A DNA stretch of 64,000 nucleotides from Streptomyces sp. GQFP (GTDB lineage: Bacteria > Actinomycetota > Actinomycetes > Streptomycetales > Streptomycetaceae). Shown in pieces: positions 1 to 7,600 of this stretch. Below the pieces are notes generated by a model, which was given only the letters and a program-made list of their open reading frames with translations, did no database searches and was not told the DNA's origin. The position numbers and the translations under genes were made by a program. The stretch is from positions 1,736,001 to 1,800,000 of the forward strand of contig NZ_CP089312.1 of the NCBI RefSeq assembly GCF_021545335.1. Direction: 5' to 3'. The number at the start of each line of letters is the position of its first letter. The first letter of the stretch is position 1.

Positions 1-102
1 CGGCACCCGGCGGCGCCCGTGTTCGGGCAGACCGACGTCGTGCGGCTTCAGGGCTTCTCGGCGGGCTCTGAGGAAATCACCCAGGGGTGTCCCGTTGCTC
101 AT
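1..102 (-). CDS. XRE-family (MmyB-type) regulator, N-terminal part only
   Basis: An ATG on the minus strand at 102 opens a frame that runs off the left edge, giving 34 residues. They contain LGDFLRARRE followed by GRRRVP, the N-terminal signature of MmyB-type helix-turn-helix regulators and close to residues 14-40 of the neighbouring divergent regulator (LGRFLRSRRE ... GRRRVPGLRR). The helix-turn-helix core and ligand domain lie outside the window. The gene faces the one at 210 across about 107 bp that contains a palindrome. Family assignment is fairly safe despite the short length because the motif is so characteristic. Confidence 0.7.
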   Translation of the reverse strand, partial: MSNGTPLGDFLRARREALKPHDVGLPEHGRRRVP

Positions 103-147
103 GGGGCAAGCCTACGGACTTTCGTCCTCGTGGGGAGCGGCGATCCT

Positions 148-162
148 GGGTGTATTACACCC
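148..162. promoter_or_regulatory. 15-bp palindrome between divergent regulators
   Basis: The sequence gggtgtattacaccc is a perfect palindrome (7-bp arms around a central t). It sits 45 bp upstream of the minus-strand regulator start and 47 bp upstream of the plus-strand one, almost in the middle of the shared promoter region. This is where an autoregulatory operator for one or both MmyB-type proteins would be expected. Its role is inferred from position and symmetry only. Confidence 0.5.
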
Positions 163-209
163 ACCGTCGGCAGGACTCCGCGCGCCCTTCTCCGCCTAGC
201 CTTGACGGT

Positions 210-1067
210 ATGGACAACGACATTCGGCATGACCCGGTTGGAGGGCTGGGTCGGTTCCTCCGCTCCCGTAGAGAACGTCTCAGCCCTGACGCGGCGGGAC
301 TGTCCGGCGCCGGCCGGCGGAGAGTGCCCGGCCTGCGGCGTGACGAGGTCGCGACGCTCGCCGGTGTCAGCCCGAGCTACTACAGCCGGCTTGAGCAGGG
401 CCGTGAGCTGAGCCCCTCACACCGAGTGCTGGAGGCTCTTGCCCGCGCGCTGCGCCTCGGGGACGAGGACAAGGGGGAACTCTTCCGGCTGGCACAGCCG
501 GCAACCCGCCGTACGAAGTCACCGGTCCGGGTCGAGCGGGTCCGCCCGCACCTGCGGCAACTGATCGAGAGCTGGACCAGTACACCGGCCTTCATCATCG
601 GCCACGCCCAGGACCTGCTGGCCACGAACGCACTGGCCGACGCCCTCTACGGCGACTTCGCCCAGCACGACAACGTACTGCGCATGCACTTCCTCGACCC
701 CACGGCGAAGACCTTCTACCGGAACGCGGAGCGGGCCAGGCACCGTGCGGTCGCCGACCTTCAGCGGACCGCCGCGAGCACCCCCGAGGATCCCCGGATC
801 CTGGAGCTGGTGGGTGAACTGTCGGTGCGCAGTGGCGAGTTCCGCGCCCTGTGGGCACGCGAGTACACCCGGGTCCCGCCCTACGACGTCAAGCATGTGC
901 GCCACTCCGTCGTGGGAGACCTGGAGCTGCGGCACGAGGCGCTCAGCATCCGCAGCGTCCCGGGACAGCAACTCGTCGTCCTCCAGGCCGAGCCCGGCTC
1001 CCCCTCCGCCGACGGACTGGCCCTGCTGGGTTCCGTCAGTGCGCCCGAAGTACCTCGCCTTTCCTAG
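210..1067 (+). CDS. MmyB-type XRE-family transcriptional regulator
   Basis: A 285-residue cytoplasmic DNA-binding protein. Residues about 14-75 form a Cro/CI-like helix-turn-helix with the typical GLRRDEVATLAGVSPSYYSR and LEQGR motifs. The rest (about 110-270) matches the MmyB ligand-binding fold, with TPAFIIGHAQDLLATN and the LRMHFLDP block; members of this group are thought to bind a fatty acid or another small molecule. The ATG at 210 is chosen because homologues begin only a few residues before LGRFLR; an in-frame ATG at 87 would add 41 residues of unlikely composition. No clear ribosome binding site is visible, so a leaderless start is possible. It is the likely regulator of the dehydrogenase genes that follow. 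Its stop codon lies within the first unit of a 10-bp repeat array. Confidence 0.85.
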   Translation: MDNDIRHDPVGGLGRFLRSRRERLSPDAAGLSGAGRRRVPGLRRDEVATLAGVSPSYYSRLEQGRELSPSHRVLEALARALRLGDEDKGELFRLAQPATRRTKSPVRVERVRPHLRQLIESWTSTPAFIIGHAQDLLATNALADALYGDFAQHDNVLRMHFLDPTAKTFYRNAERARHRAVADLQRTAASTPEDPRILELVGELSVRSGEFRALWAREYTRVPPYDVKHVRHSVVGDLELRHEALSIRSVPGQQLVVLQAEPGSPSADGLALLGSVSAPEVPRLS

Positions 1068-1120
1068 TCTTTCCTAGTCTTTTCTAGTCTTTCCTAGTCT
1101 TTCCTAGCCTTTCCGATCCT
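1061..1120. repeat. Six tandem 10-bp CTAG-containing units
   Basis: Six head-to-tail 10-mers: four are ttcctagtct or one mismatch from it (1061, 1071, 1081, 1091), then ttcctagcct and ttccgatcct. The array starts inside the stop codon of the upstream regulator and ends about 125 bp before the first dehydrogenase. It is markedly pyrimidine-rich on the plus strand and rich in CTAG, an otherwise scarce tetranucleotide in such DNA. Confidence 0.85.
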
Positions 1121-1245
1121 TTCCTGGGTGTGGGACTCCCAGGAAAAGCGCGGCCTTCATCGCTCCTGGGCCGACGGGCAGACTCGAATTCGTCAACAGG
1201 AAGTCCCCGAAAAGGGGAGCCGAAAAAGACGAAAGAGGTTTTCCC

Positions 1246-2085
1246 ATGGCTACGTGGTTCGTCACCGGCGCCTCCCGTGGAATCGGTGCGGAAATCGCCC
1301 GTGCCGCCCTGGCGGGAGGCAACGATGTCGTGGTCGCCGTACGGAATCCGGAGCGTGTGCCGGACGATCTGAAGAACTCCGACAAGGTCTTCGCGGTCGC
1401 CCTGGACGTCACGGACAACGACAGCATCCCGCGGGCGGTCGAGGCCGCCGTGGAGCGGTTCGGCGGCATCGACGTCCTCGTCAACAACGCCGGCCGGGGT
1501 CTGCTCGGCGCGCTGGAGGAGATCACCGACGCGGAGGCCAGGTCGCTGTTCGACCTCAACGTCTTCGGGCTGGTCAATGTCACCCGCGCCGTGCTGCCCG
1601 TGATGCGCAAGCAGGGCTCGGGCCGGCTGGTGCACATCGGCTCCCGCTCCGGGTTCGAGGGGGAGCCCGGTGTCAGCCTGTACTGCGCGTCGAAGTTCGC
1701 CGTCGCCGGCATCAGCGAGGCGCTCTCCGTCGAGATGGCCCCGTTCGGGATCCAGTCGATGGTCGTCGAACCGGGCGTCTTCCGTACGGACTTCCTCGAC
1801 GCCAGTTCCCTGTCGGTCGCCGCGGACCGGATCGCCGACTACGACGACACCCCGGCGCACGTGACGCTGGACTGGATCGACCGGGCCAACCACGCGCAGC
1901 TCGGCGACCCGGTCAAGGGTGCCGCGCTCATCGTCGAGGCCGCCTCCACGGAGAAGCTGCCCACGCACCTCTACCTCGGGCGCGACACCTTGGAGCGGCT
2001 GGACGTCAAGTATCAGCAGGTGCAGGAGGATCTCGCCGCCTGGCGCGAGAAGTCCGCCGCCACCGGCCATGACGACGTCGCCTGA
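1246..2085 (+). CDS. Short-chain dehydrogenase/reductase
   Basis: A 279-residue classical SDR oxidoreductase, cytoplasmic, NAD(P)-dependent. Visible motifs: cofactor loop TGASRGIG (residues 7-14), NNAG (80-83), structural Asn105, and catalytic Ser133, Tyr146 and Lys150 (YCASK). Length is slightly above the usual 250 because of a C-terminal extension. The start is supported by gaaagagg about 8 bp upstream. Arg33 after the second strand is compatible with NADP(H) preference, which is inference. The substrate cannot be read from sequence. It is followed in the same direction by a second SDR after a 78-bp gap holding a direct repeat, and both probably answer to the MmyB-type regulator upstream. 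Confidence 0.9.
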   Translation: MATWFVTGASRGIGAEIARAALAGGNDVVVAVRNPERVPDDLKNSDKVFAVALDVTDNDSIPRAVEAAVERFGGIDVLVNNAGRGLLGALEEITDAEARSLFDLNVFGLVNVTRAVLPVMRKQGSGRLVHIGSRSGFEGEPGVSLYCASKFAVAGISEALSVEMAPFGIQSMVVEPGVFRTDFLDASSLSVAADRIADYDDTPAHVTLDWIDRANHAQLGDPVKGAALIVEAASTEKLPTHLYLGRDTLERLDVKYQQVQEDLAAWREKSAATGHDDVA

Positions 2086-2098
2086 CGCATCGCCAGAG

Positions 2099-2136
2099 AT
2101 CGGTCCCAGAAACCGTAAATCGGTCCCAGAAACCGT
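2099..2136. repeat. 18-bp direct repeat, 20-bp period
   Basis: The sequence atcggtcccagaaaccgt occurs at 2099-2116 and again at 2119-2136, separated by two bases (one copy per two helical turns). It lies directly upstream of the second dehydrogenase, 17 bp before its ribosome binding site. The spacing suits two regulator molecules on the same helix face or a recent small duplication. Confidence 0.8.
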
Positions 2137-2163
2137 CCCCAGCAAAGAGATTGAGGTTTTGTG

Positions 2164-2943
2164 ATGTCCGTTGCCCTGCTCACCGGCACGCCCCTGGCCG
2201 GCCGTGTCGCCGTCGTCTCCGGTGCCTCCAGCGGCATGGGTGCCGTCACCGCCCGGCGCCTCGCCGAACTCGGCGCCACCGTGGTCGTGTTGGCCCGGCG
2301 GAAGGAGCGTCTCGACAGTCTGGTCAAGGAGATCGAGGCCGCTGGCGGCTCCGCGCTCGCCCTGGCCGTCGACGTGACCGACCGTGCCGCTGTCCGGAGC
2401 GCCGCCGACCAGGTCGCCGCCCGCTTCGGCAAGGCCGACCTGGTGTTCAACAACGCCGGGGTCCAACTCATCTCCGGCATCGAGGAGTTGAAGGTCGACG
2501 ACTGGCAGCGCCAGATCGACCTCAACATCGGCGGCCTGATGAACGTCATCGCCGCGTTCCTTCCGCACCTGACGGATGCCGCCGCCCAGGGCAGGCCCGC
2601 CGACCTGATCAACACCTCGTCGATCGCGGCGACCCGCATCCTGGCGAAGTTCTCCGTCTACTCCGGCACCAAGGCGTACATCAGCCATCTCACCCGGCTG
2701 CTCCGCGTCGAACTCGGTCCCAAGATGGTCCGCGTGGCCACCATCGAGCCCGGCATGGTCGAGACCGAACTCCCCGACCACGTCACCGACCCGGACGCCT
2801 CCAAGCTGATGGCCGACCTCATCCACGACATCGACTGTCTGCAGTCCGCGGACATCGCGGAGACCGTCGCCTTCATGGCCGCCGTCCCGCGCCAAGTCAA
2901 CCTCACCGAGATCACCGTCATGCCCACCGCGCAGGCCATCTGA
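2164..2943 (+). CDS. Short-chain dehydrogenase/reductase
   Basis: A 259-residue classical SDR. Cofactor motif SGASSGMG near residue 20, FNNAG near residue 97, a Ser-Ser pair (NTSSIA) before the catalytic YSGTK, and the PGMVETEL segment after it. The nucleotide-binding Arg-Arg-Lys after the second strand suggests NADPH use (inference). The ATG at 2164 is preferred to the GTG at 2161 because the gagg at 2153-2156 sits 7 bp from it. It is a different SDR subfamily from the gene at 1246 rather than a tandem duplicate, since the sequences share only the fold motifs. A strong hairpin follows the stop codon. Confidence 0.88.
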   Translation: MSVALLTGTPLAGRVAVVSGASSGMGAVTARRLAELGATVVVLARRKERLDSLVKEIEAAGGSALALAVDVTDRAAVRSAADQVAARFGKADLVFNNAGVQLISGIEELKVDDWQRQIDLNIGGLMNVIAAFLPHLTDAAAQGRPADLINTSSIAATRILAKFSVYSGTKAYISHLTRLLRVELGPKMVRVATIEPGMVETELPDHVTDPDASKLMADLIHDIDCLQSADIAETVAFMAAVPRQVNLTEITVMPTAQAI

Positions 2944-2956
2944 AGTCCGTCCCGTC

Positions 2957-2999
2957 ATGGCGGGGGAGGAACAGCATCCGGCTGTTCCTCCCCCGCCAT
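2957..2999 (+). terminator. Perfect 18-bp stem hairpin after the SDR gene
   Basis: An 18-bp stem (atggcgggggaggaacag and its complement) with a 7-base loop begins 13 bp after the stop codon. There is no strong T-tract, as is usual for terminators in high-GC actinobacteria. Confidence 0.75.
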
Positions 3000-3005
3000 T
3001 GCGTG

Positions 3006-3357
3006 TTGGTGGAGACGGGCGGCAGCAGCACGACGACCGGCGGCACGATGTGGCCGCCGAGGAAGGAGCTGGCCGCGATGGTGAGGGCGGCTGGCGCGAG
3101 GGCGAGTACTGCGCGCATGCGCGCAGGGGTGCGGCCAGGGGCTGGGGCACGGAGGCGAGTACGGGGACGGCGGCCAGGGCGGGCAGCGCGCCGGCCCGCA
3201 GGGCGAGGATCGCGGAGGGGACCCGGCGACACGGGATCAGGTACAGGGCCATGAGGGCGGCGCCGATCCAGAAGACCGCGTGCCGGCCGAGCCCGGTGGC
3301 GACGGCCTGGGCACCGATCTGCGGGAGCACGGCGGCGGCGAACATGCCGCTGGTCCG
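3006..3357 (-). pseudogene. Decayed membrane-protein fragment
   Basis: Read on the minus strand, this stretch encodes hydrophobic, protein-like segments split between two frames: SGMFAAAVLPQIGAQAVATG and FWIGAALMALYLIP in one frame from about 3350 to 3180, and LAPAALTIAASSFLGGHIVP in another from about 3110 to 3050. Helix-like spacing and absence of a start codon, ribosome binding site or complete domain point to the remains of a polytopic transporter that has suffered at least one frameshift and end truncations. I cannot name the family. Its upstream end abuts an interspersed palindromic repeat. Confidence 0.4.
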
Positions 3358-3364
3358 CTTCGTT

Positions 3365-3530
3365 TTCTCGCCCCCGCCGCCCCTACCCATTCCCATCCCT
3401 CGGGGGCTCCGCCCCCGAACCCCCGTATCGCGCTGGACGCGCTCGTCCTCAAACGCCGGACGGGCTCAAAGATCCAGCCCGTCCGGCGTTTGAGGGCAAG
3501 GCCCGTTCAGGGCCGTAACGGGGGTCTGGG
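3365..3530. repeat. Interspersed palindromic element, copy A
   Basis: The core is a 20-bp inverted repeat, cctcaaacgccggacgggct at 3447-3466 against its complement at 3476-3495, with a 9-base loop. It is flanked on the left by cgcccccgccgcccctaccc and a cgggggctccgcccccg hairpin, and on the right by aaggcccgttcagggccgta. The same blocks in the same order make up the element at 57549-57730, where the structure is complete; copy A lacks the right outer arm. It lies between convergent genes and may act as a bidirectional terminator. Confidence 0.8.
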
Positions 3531-3603
3531 TGCGTGGCCGCCGTCTGTCGAAGGAACGTGCCGGGGGGACGAGGGTGGGAACTGCCCTGTGGGCGGGGGG
3601 TGT

Positions 3604-4169
3604 TCAGGCCGCCGGGGTGTTCAGCACGTACTCGCGTGAGGCGTGCACCTCGTTGCGCAGGGCGGTGAGGTCTACGTCCAGGACCTGGCCGTTCCACTTG
3701 CGGGGTTCGCCGTTGATGAGGACGGCGCTTATGTTGCGGGCGTCGGAGCCCAGCACGATCGTGCCGATCGGGTCGTTGAGGGGCATGTTGTTGAGGTCCT
3801 CGGCCCGGATGACCAGCAGGTCGGCCTTCTTGCCCGGGGTGAGTGAGCCGGTGACGGCTGCCAGGCCGTTCGTTCGGGCGCCCTGGAGGGTGGCGAAGTC
3901 GAGGACGTCGTACGTGGTGATGCGGGAGGGCTGTACGTCGGTGCCGTACGCGGTGTTGACCGCGCGCATCCGCTGGATGGCGTGCAGGGCCCGCATCTGG
4001 GTGAACATGTCGCTGGCCAGGGCGACTTCGACGTCGATGCTCAGTCCGGGGCGGATACCGACGGCGAGGGCCTCGTCGACTGCGGGGATCGCGGTCTCCA
4101 GGCCGATCTGCGCGTCGGAGGTCGGGGCGAGGGCCACCGTGGTGCCGGACTCCCCCATCGCCTTCCATG
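3604..4169 (-). pseudogene. C-terminal fragment of IS-interrupted amidohydrolase
   Basis: This minus-strand segment encodes the last part of an ATZ/TRZ-type amidohydrolase: ALAPTSDAQIGLE (with the metal-ligand Asp of the barrel), the long active-site helices, and the C-terminal composite beta-domain beginning GSLTPGKKADLLVI. It is cut off from its N-terminal half by an insertion sequence at 4170-5568. The bases 4160-4169 (gccttccatg) are the target duplication. Removing the element and one duplicate joins position 5569 to 4159 in frame and yields one 472-residue protein, so the gene is broken only by the insertion. An ATG at 4158 could start a barrel fragment, which would be inactive. Confidence 0.9.
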
Positions 4170-5568
4170 CAATGCCGTTGCTTTAGTGGTCGTGCCACCG
4201 GTTGTTCAAGGCCACGGTGACCGGTGGACGTCGGCTGCTGGAAGGTTCGCCAGGGGCTTTGCTTGCGTAGCCGGTGATGCAGGAACGGATCTTGCGAGGG
4301 CAGTCACGGGATCGGCGGCGGGGCAGCAGGCTGCAGCCGATTTCAGAGAGTCCGAGGCGTCGGTCCCGCTTGCGAGCTGAGGGGGGAAAAGCCGCTCGGT
4401 GAGATCACCGAGCGGCGGACGACGTGCAGGGCCCAGGTGAACGAGGTCCGCTCGGCGATGCTGTGGTGCAGGCGGGCGGCCTCGTCCAGCAGATCCCGGG
4501 TGGCATGGTGCACGATCAAGTGCGCGTAGATCTCCTGCCGCACGCCGTCCGGTGTCTGTGACCTGAGGACCGGCCGGCCGCGTTGGTGAGTCTTGATCTC
4601 GTCGAAGACGAGCTCGATCTCCCAGCGCCGGGCGTAGAGGACGGCGAGTTCTTCGGCGGGGTACTTCTCATGGTCGGTCAGGCTGGTGATGAGCCGGACG
4701 ATGTCGGCCTGCCCGTCGACGCGGTACTCGATCACCCGGACCAGCGCCGGCGGCGCCTTGACGGTTCCGGCCGCTTTGCTGTGCTTGTTCGCCTCGATCC
4801 GGGCGAGGTAGCTGCCGTCGGGCAGGACGTCCTGGACCCGGCGTGCTTTGCGTCGCTCGATTCGCCACAGCAGGTGCGTGCCCTGGTCCCGGAGCCGGTG
4901 CCAGCGGGCCAGACCCCACAGTCCCCGGTCGGCCAGCAGCAGCGTGCCGGTCCCGGCATGGGAGTCCAGGGCGTCGGAGACGATGCGCTCGGAATCCTTG
5001 AACCCGCCGATCGCGGCGTCCAGGACGGCGTGAGAGGAACACTCGGCCACCGCGACCACTCTGGCCTGCGGATAGCCCATGGGGCTGCGCTGGGATCCGG
5101 ACTTGCCGAAGGCGTCGTTGTTGCCCGCGGAGTCGGGCACGGCCAGCAGTATCCCGTCCAGGGCCAGCACCCGCAGCCCCCGGAACCGCTCGCCGTCCGC
5201 GCCGAGCGGCCGGGCCACGGACCGGAACAGTTCCCGCATCACCGGCCAGCCGAGCCGCTGCCGGGCCCTGGTCAGCGACGACTTGTTCACCCCGGACCAG
5301 GACCGCAGTCCCCTGTCGCCCGTCTTCACCAGCCGGAGGACCTCCAGGTAGTCGGCCTGCGGGAACAAGCACATCGCCAGCACGAAGTAGACCGTGAACC
5401 GAGCGGACAACAGACGTCGGCGCTTCTCCGAGCGACCCGCACCGCCCACCACCTGGTCCACCAGCTCAGGCGGACACGACCGGGTCAGGACCCCCAACCC
5501 CAGTCGCTCCAGCCGCGATATCAGCACACCGCTTCAACCGCCCGGACCCCGCAAAAGCAACGGCATTG
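4170..5568. mobile_element. Complete IS4-family insertion sequence, 1399 bp
   Basis: Both ends are visible: terminal inverted repeats caatgccgttgcttt at 4170-4184 and the complement at 5554-5568, perfect over 15 bp. The element is flanked by an exact 10-bp target duplication, gccttccatg, at 4160-4169 and 5569-5578. It carries one transposase gene on the minus strand filling most of its length. Ten-base duplications and a single DDE gene with a YREK-like motif are typical of the IS4 family. Intact repeats, intact transposase and identical duplications suggest a recent insertion into the amidohydrolase gene. Confidence 0.95.
4343..5527 (-). CDS. IS4-family DDE transposase
   Basis: A 394-residue transposase that cuts and joins the element ends. 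An N-terminal region (to about residue 95) resembles the IS4 N-terminal domain. The catalytic triad is visible: Asp in VLALDGILLA, Asp in LLLADRGLW, and Glu in the family motif Y-x2-R-x3-E-x6-K (YARRWEIELVFDEIK). The frame opens with a GTG about 40 bp inside the left end of the element on this strand and closes 173 bp before the other end. Full length and intact motifs suggest it is functional. Confidence 0.93.
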   Translation of the reverse strand: MLISRLERLGLGVLTRSCPPELVDQVVGGAGRSEKRRRLLSARFTVYFVLAMCLFPQADYLEVLRLVKTGDRGLRSWSGVNKSSLTRARQRLGWPVMRELFRSVARPLGADGERFRGLRVLALDGILLAVPDSAGNNDAFGKSGSQRSPMGYPQARVVAVAECSSHAVLDAAIGGFKDSERIVSDALDSHAGTGTLLLADRGLWGLARWHRLRDQGTHLLWRIERRKARRVQDVLPDGSYLARIEANKHSKAAGTVKAPPALVRVIEYRVDGQADIVRLITSLTDHEKYPAEELAVLYARRWEIELVFDEIKTHQRGRPVLRSQTPDGVRQEIYAHLIVHHATRDLLDEAARLHHSIAERTSFTWALHVVRRSVISPSGFSPLSSQAGPTPRTL

Positions 5569-6431
5569 GCCTTCCATGCCTCGGGGGTCAGGCCGGTGGA
5601 GTGGATCAGGGTGACGTCGGGGCCTAGGACGCCGTCCTTCGCCCAGCGCAGGACCGCCTCGGAGCCGGACGTGCCGAAGACGGCGTCGACGCTCACTCCG
5701 ATGCCCAAGTCCTTGGCGACGCGGGCGAGTTCGGGGCCGTACGCGAGTGCCGGGCCGGCGATCTCGTCGGTGGCCAGGGTCGCCAGGCGCAGGGTGAGCA
5801 GTTGGTCGTCGCTGCTGAAGTGCTTTTCCTTCATGCGGGTCAGGTCGCCGGGCCACTGGCGGTCCCATTCGCCGAAGTGCGGGCCCATGGACGCGTGCAC
5901 GCCTCGGATGCCGGTGTCGACGAGAGCCTCGATGGCGGCGTCGGAGTGCTCGCCGGTGCGGGAGTTGTGGGAGAAGTCGAGCATCGTCGTGATGCCGCTG
6001 TCGATCGCGGTCAGGGCGGCCAGGCGAGTGCCGATGTACATGTCCTGGGGCCGGTAGACCGTGGCGTAGCCGGCAAGGGTGGCCATGACGTAGGCGCCGA
6101 GGTCGTCGACGTCCGGCATGATCCGGCGCAACTGGGTCTCCCAGGCGTGCCGGTGGGTGTCGACGAACCCTGGGGTGATGACCGTACCTGTGGCGTCGAC
6201 GACCACGGCGTCGCCCGCGTCGAGGCCGCGGCCGACGGCGGTGATGGTGGCGCCCTCGACGAGGACGTCACCGCCGTCGATGACGCCGAGACCGGGGTCC
6301 ATGGTGACGACGGTCGCGCCGGTGAACAGGATGCGCCGCCGGTCGGCAGGGCGGCGCCGGAGCTCTTCGAGGACGGCGGCGCTGGTGGTGTCGTTGACGT
6401 TGGCGTTGGCGTGGGCCGTGTTGGCGTTCAT
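5569..6431 (-). pseudogene. N-terminal fragment of IS-interrupted amidohydrolase
   Basis: Encodes about 287 residues of an ATZ/TRZ-type metal-dependent amidohydrolase (imidazolonepropionase/chlorohydrolase-like): an N-terminal composite beta-domain (TGATVVTMDPG), then the barrel with the metal motif VDTHRHAWE, the later His in HASMGPHFG, and LIHSTGLTPEAW where the insertion occurs. After the junction the frame runs on for about 30 residues of insertion-sequence DNA, so any product lacks the second half of the barrel and the metal-binding Asp. It lies 85 bp downstream of the Atu4866-fusion gene in the same direction and was probably co-transcribed with it. Substrate class (N-acyl, cyclic amide or aminated ring) cannot be read. 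Confidence 0.9.
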
Positions 6432-6461
6432 GAGAGGTCTTCTTTCGGCTTTCGATACGGC

Positions 6462-6516
6462 GGGGAGGTGGGGTGGGGAGGTGGGGTGGGGAGGTGGGGA
6501 GGTGGGGCGGGGAGGG
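6462..6516. repeat. G-run tandem repeat between amidohydrolase genes
   Basis: Repeats of ggggaggtggggt give about eight runs of four G within 55 bases on the plus strand, enough for one or two intramolecular G-quadruplexes; the mRNA of the flanking minus-strand genes would be C-rich here. It fills most of the gap between the two genes. Confidence 0.8.
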
Positions 6517-7296
6517 TCAGGCGAGCTTCATGACGTAGCCCGCGTGGTGCAGTTCGTCGGCCTGGAACGCTCCGTAGGCCCAGAAGCCGAGGTCGTCCAG
6601 GTAGTCGATGCGGTCGCCGTCGATCCAGTAGCGGCCCTGGTAGGCGTGCGGGCGTCCGCCCCGGGTCTCGTCGTAGCGGCCGTCGGCGGTGAGTTCCTGG
6701 TGCAGGAAGTCGTTCCGGTCGATCCAGACGCCGACGCGCGGGCTGCCGGTCAGATCGGCGGCGGCCGGGATGCCCGTCTCGGGGGCGGTGGCGCGGCCGG
6801 GGGCGTCGGTGCCGGCCCACAGGACCGGTCGGCCGGCCGCGACGAGGGCGCGGATCTGCTCCGGCCGGGTGAAGAAGGTGGCCACGGCGCTGGGCACGTC
6901 GGCGGCGAGTTCGTCGGGCAGGACCAGGAAGTCGGGGGTGTTGCCCGGGGTCAGGGTCGCGACGTACTCCGAGCGGTGACCGCGGCCGCCGGTCAGCGCC
7001 ACGGTGTCCACGACGGCGGGGGCGATGGTCAGGCCGGTGCAGTCGACGACGATGGCGTTGTCGTCCCCCGCCGCGGTGATGATGCCGGGGCCGACCCCGA
7101 CGACCAGGGAGCCGACGAACAGCAGGTCGGCGCCGGTCATGGTCCCGATCAGCGGGTCCGCCGTCAGGATGCGGGCGTTGGTGAACAGGACGGGACGCCC
7201 CTCGTCGTTCGAGAGGATCTCGGCGAGGGCCTCGGGGTTCCAGCGCACGGCGCCGAAGTCAGTACCGGAGTCGGAGATGGCGTGGGTGACGGTCAT
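6517..7296 (-). CDS. Barrel-less amidohydrolase-like protein fused to Atu4866 domain
   Basis: A 259-residue protein in two parts. Residues about 35-150 look like the composite beta-domain of an amidohydrolase: FTNARILTADP and CTGLTIAPAVVDT from the N-terminal side, then directly SEYVATLTPGNTPDFLVL, which normally follows the catalytic barrel. The whole TIM barrel and its metal ligands are absent, so hydrolase activity is not expected. Residues about 185-259 (VGVWIDRNDFLHQELTADGR, then YWIDGDRIDYLDD) match the Atu4866 family, also encoded alone at 7601. Start supported by gaggag 6 bp before the ATG. It heads a two-gene unit with the interrupted amidohydrolase. Function unknown; the Atu4866 domain probably binds a small ligand (inference). 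Confidence 0.75.
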   Translation of the reverse strand: MTVTHAISDSGTDFGAVRWNPEALAEILSNDEGRPVLFTNARILTADPLIGTMTGADLLFVGSLVVGVGPGIITAAGDDNAIVVDCTGLTIAPAVVDTVALTGGRGHRSEYVATLTPGNTPDFLVLPDELAADVPSAVATFFTRPEQIRALVAAGRPVLWAGTDAPGRATAPETGIPAAADLTGSPRVGVWIDRNDFLHQELTADGRYDETRGGRPHAYQGRYWIDGDRIDYLDDLGFWAYGAFQADELHHAGYVMKLA

Positions 7297-7600
7297 TGCG
7301 TGCTCCTCGGTGGAGTCGCCTCGTCGATGTCACCACTGCGCGAACTGAGCGCCGGTACAGGTCCGAGGCGAGTGTTTCGGCAGCTGTTGCGGCTGCTCGA
7401 CCACCAGATTCGTCGCGCCGGGGAATCGGAACCAGGCCGCGGTTTCCCCAGGTGCCGCGCACCCAGGATCCGTGCCGCCGCGTACGTCGGAGGGTGCCCG
7501 GGGAGGTCTCTCGCGAAGGTGGGTGTGCGGCACCCAGGAAGCATCCACCTGGGGAGACGGCGGCCTGGTTGCCCCCGGCCGGCGGGGCGATCGTAGAGCC
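7297..7600. promoter_or_regulatory. Divergent promoter region with cacccagga repeats
   Basis: A 304-bp gap between divergently transcribed genes that both carry an Atu4866 domain. It contains two direct copies of cacccagga (7460-7468 and 7531-7539), the second forming a partial inverted repeat with cctggg at 7548-7553, 50 bp before the plus-strand start. These are candidate operator sites. No open frame here looks real. Confidence 0.35.

Noticed and set aside
1084..3396. Very long minus-strand open frame (about 770 codons) across the two SDR genes
   Set aside because: It is antisense to two clear dehydrogenases and exists because high GC removes stop codons; only the part above 3000 looks protein-like, and that is treated as a separate pseudogene.
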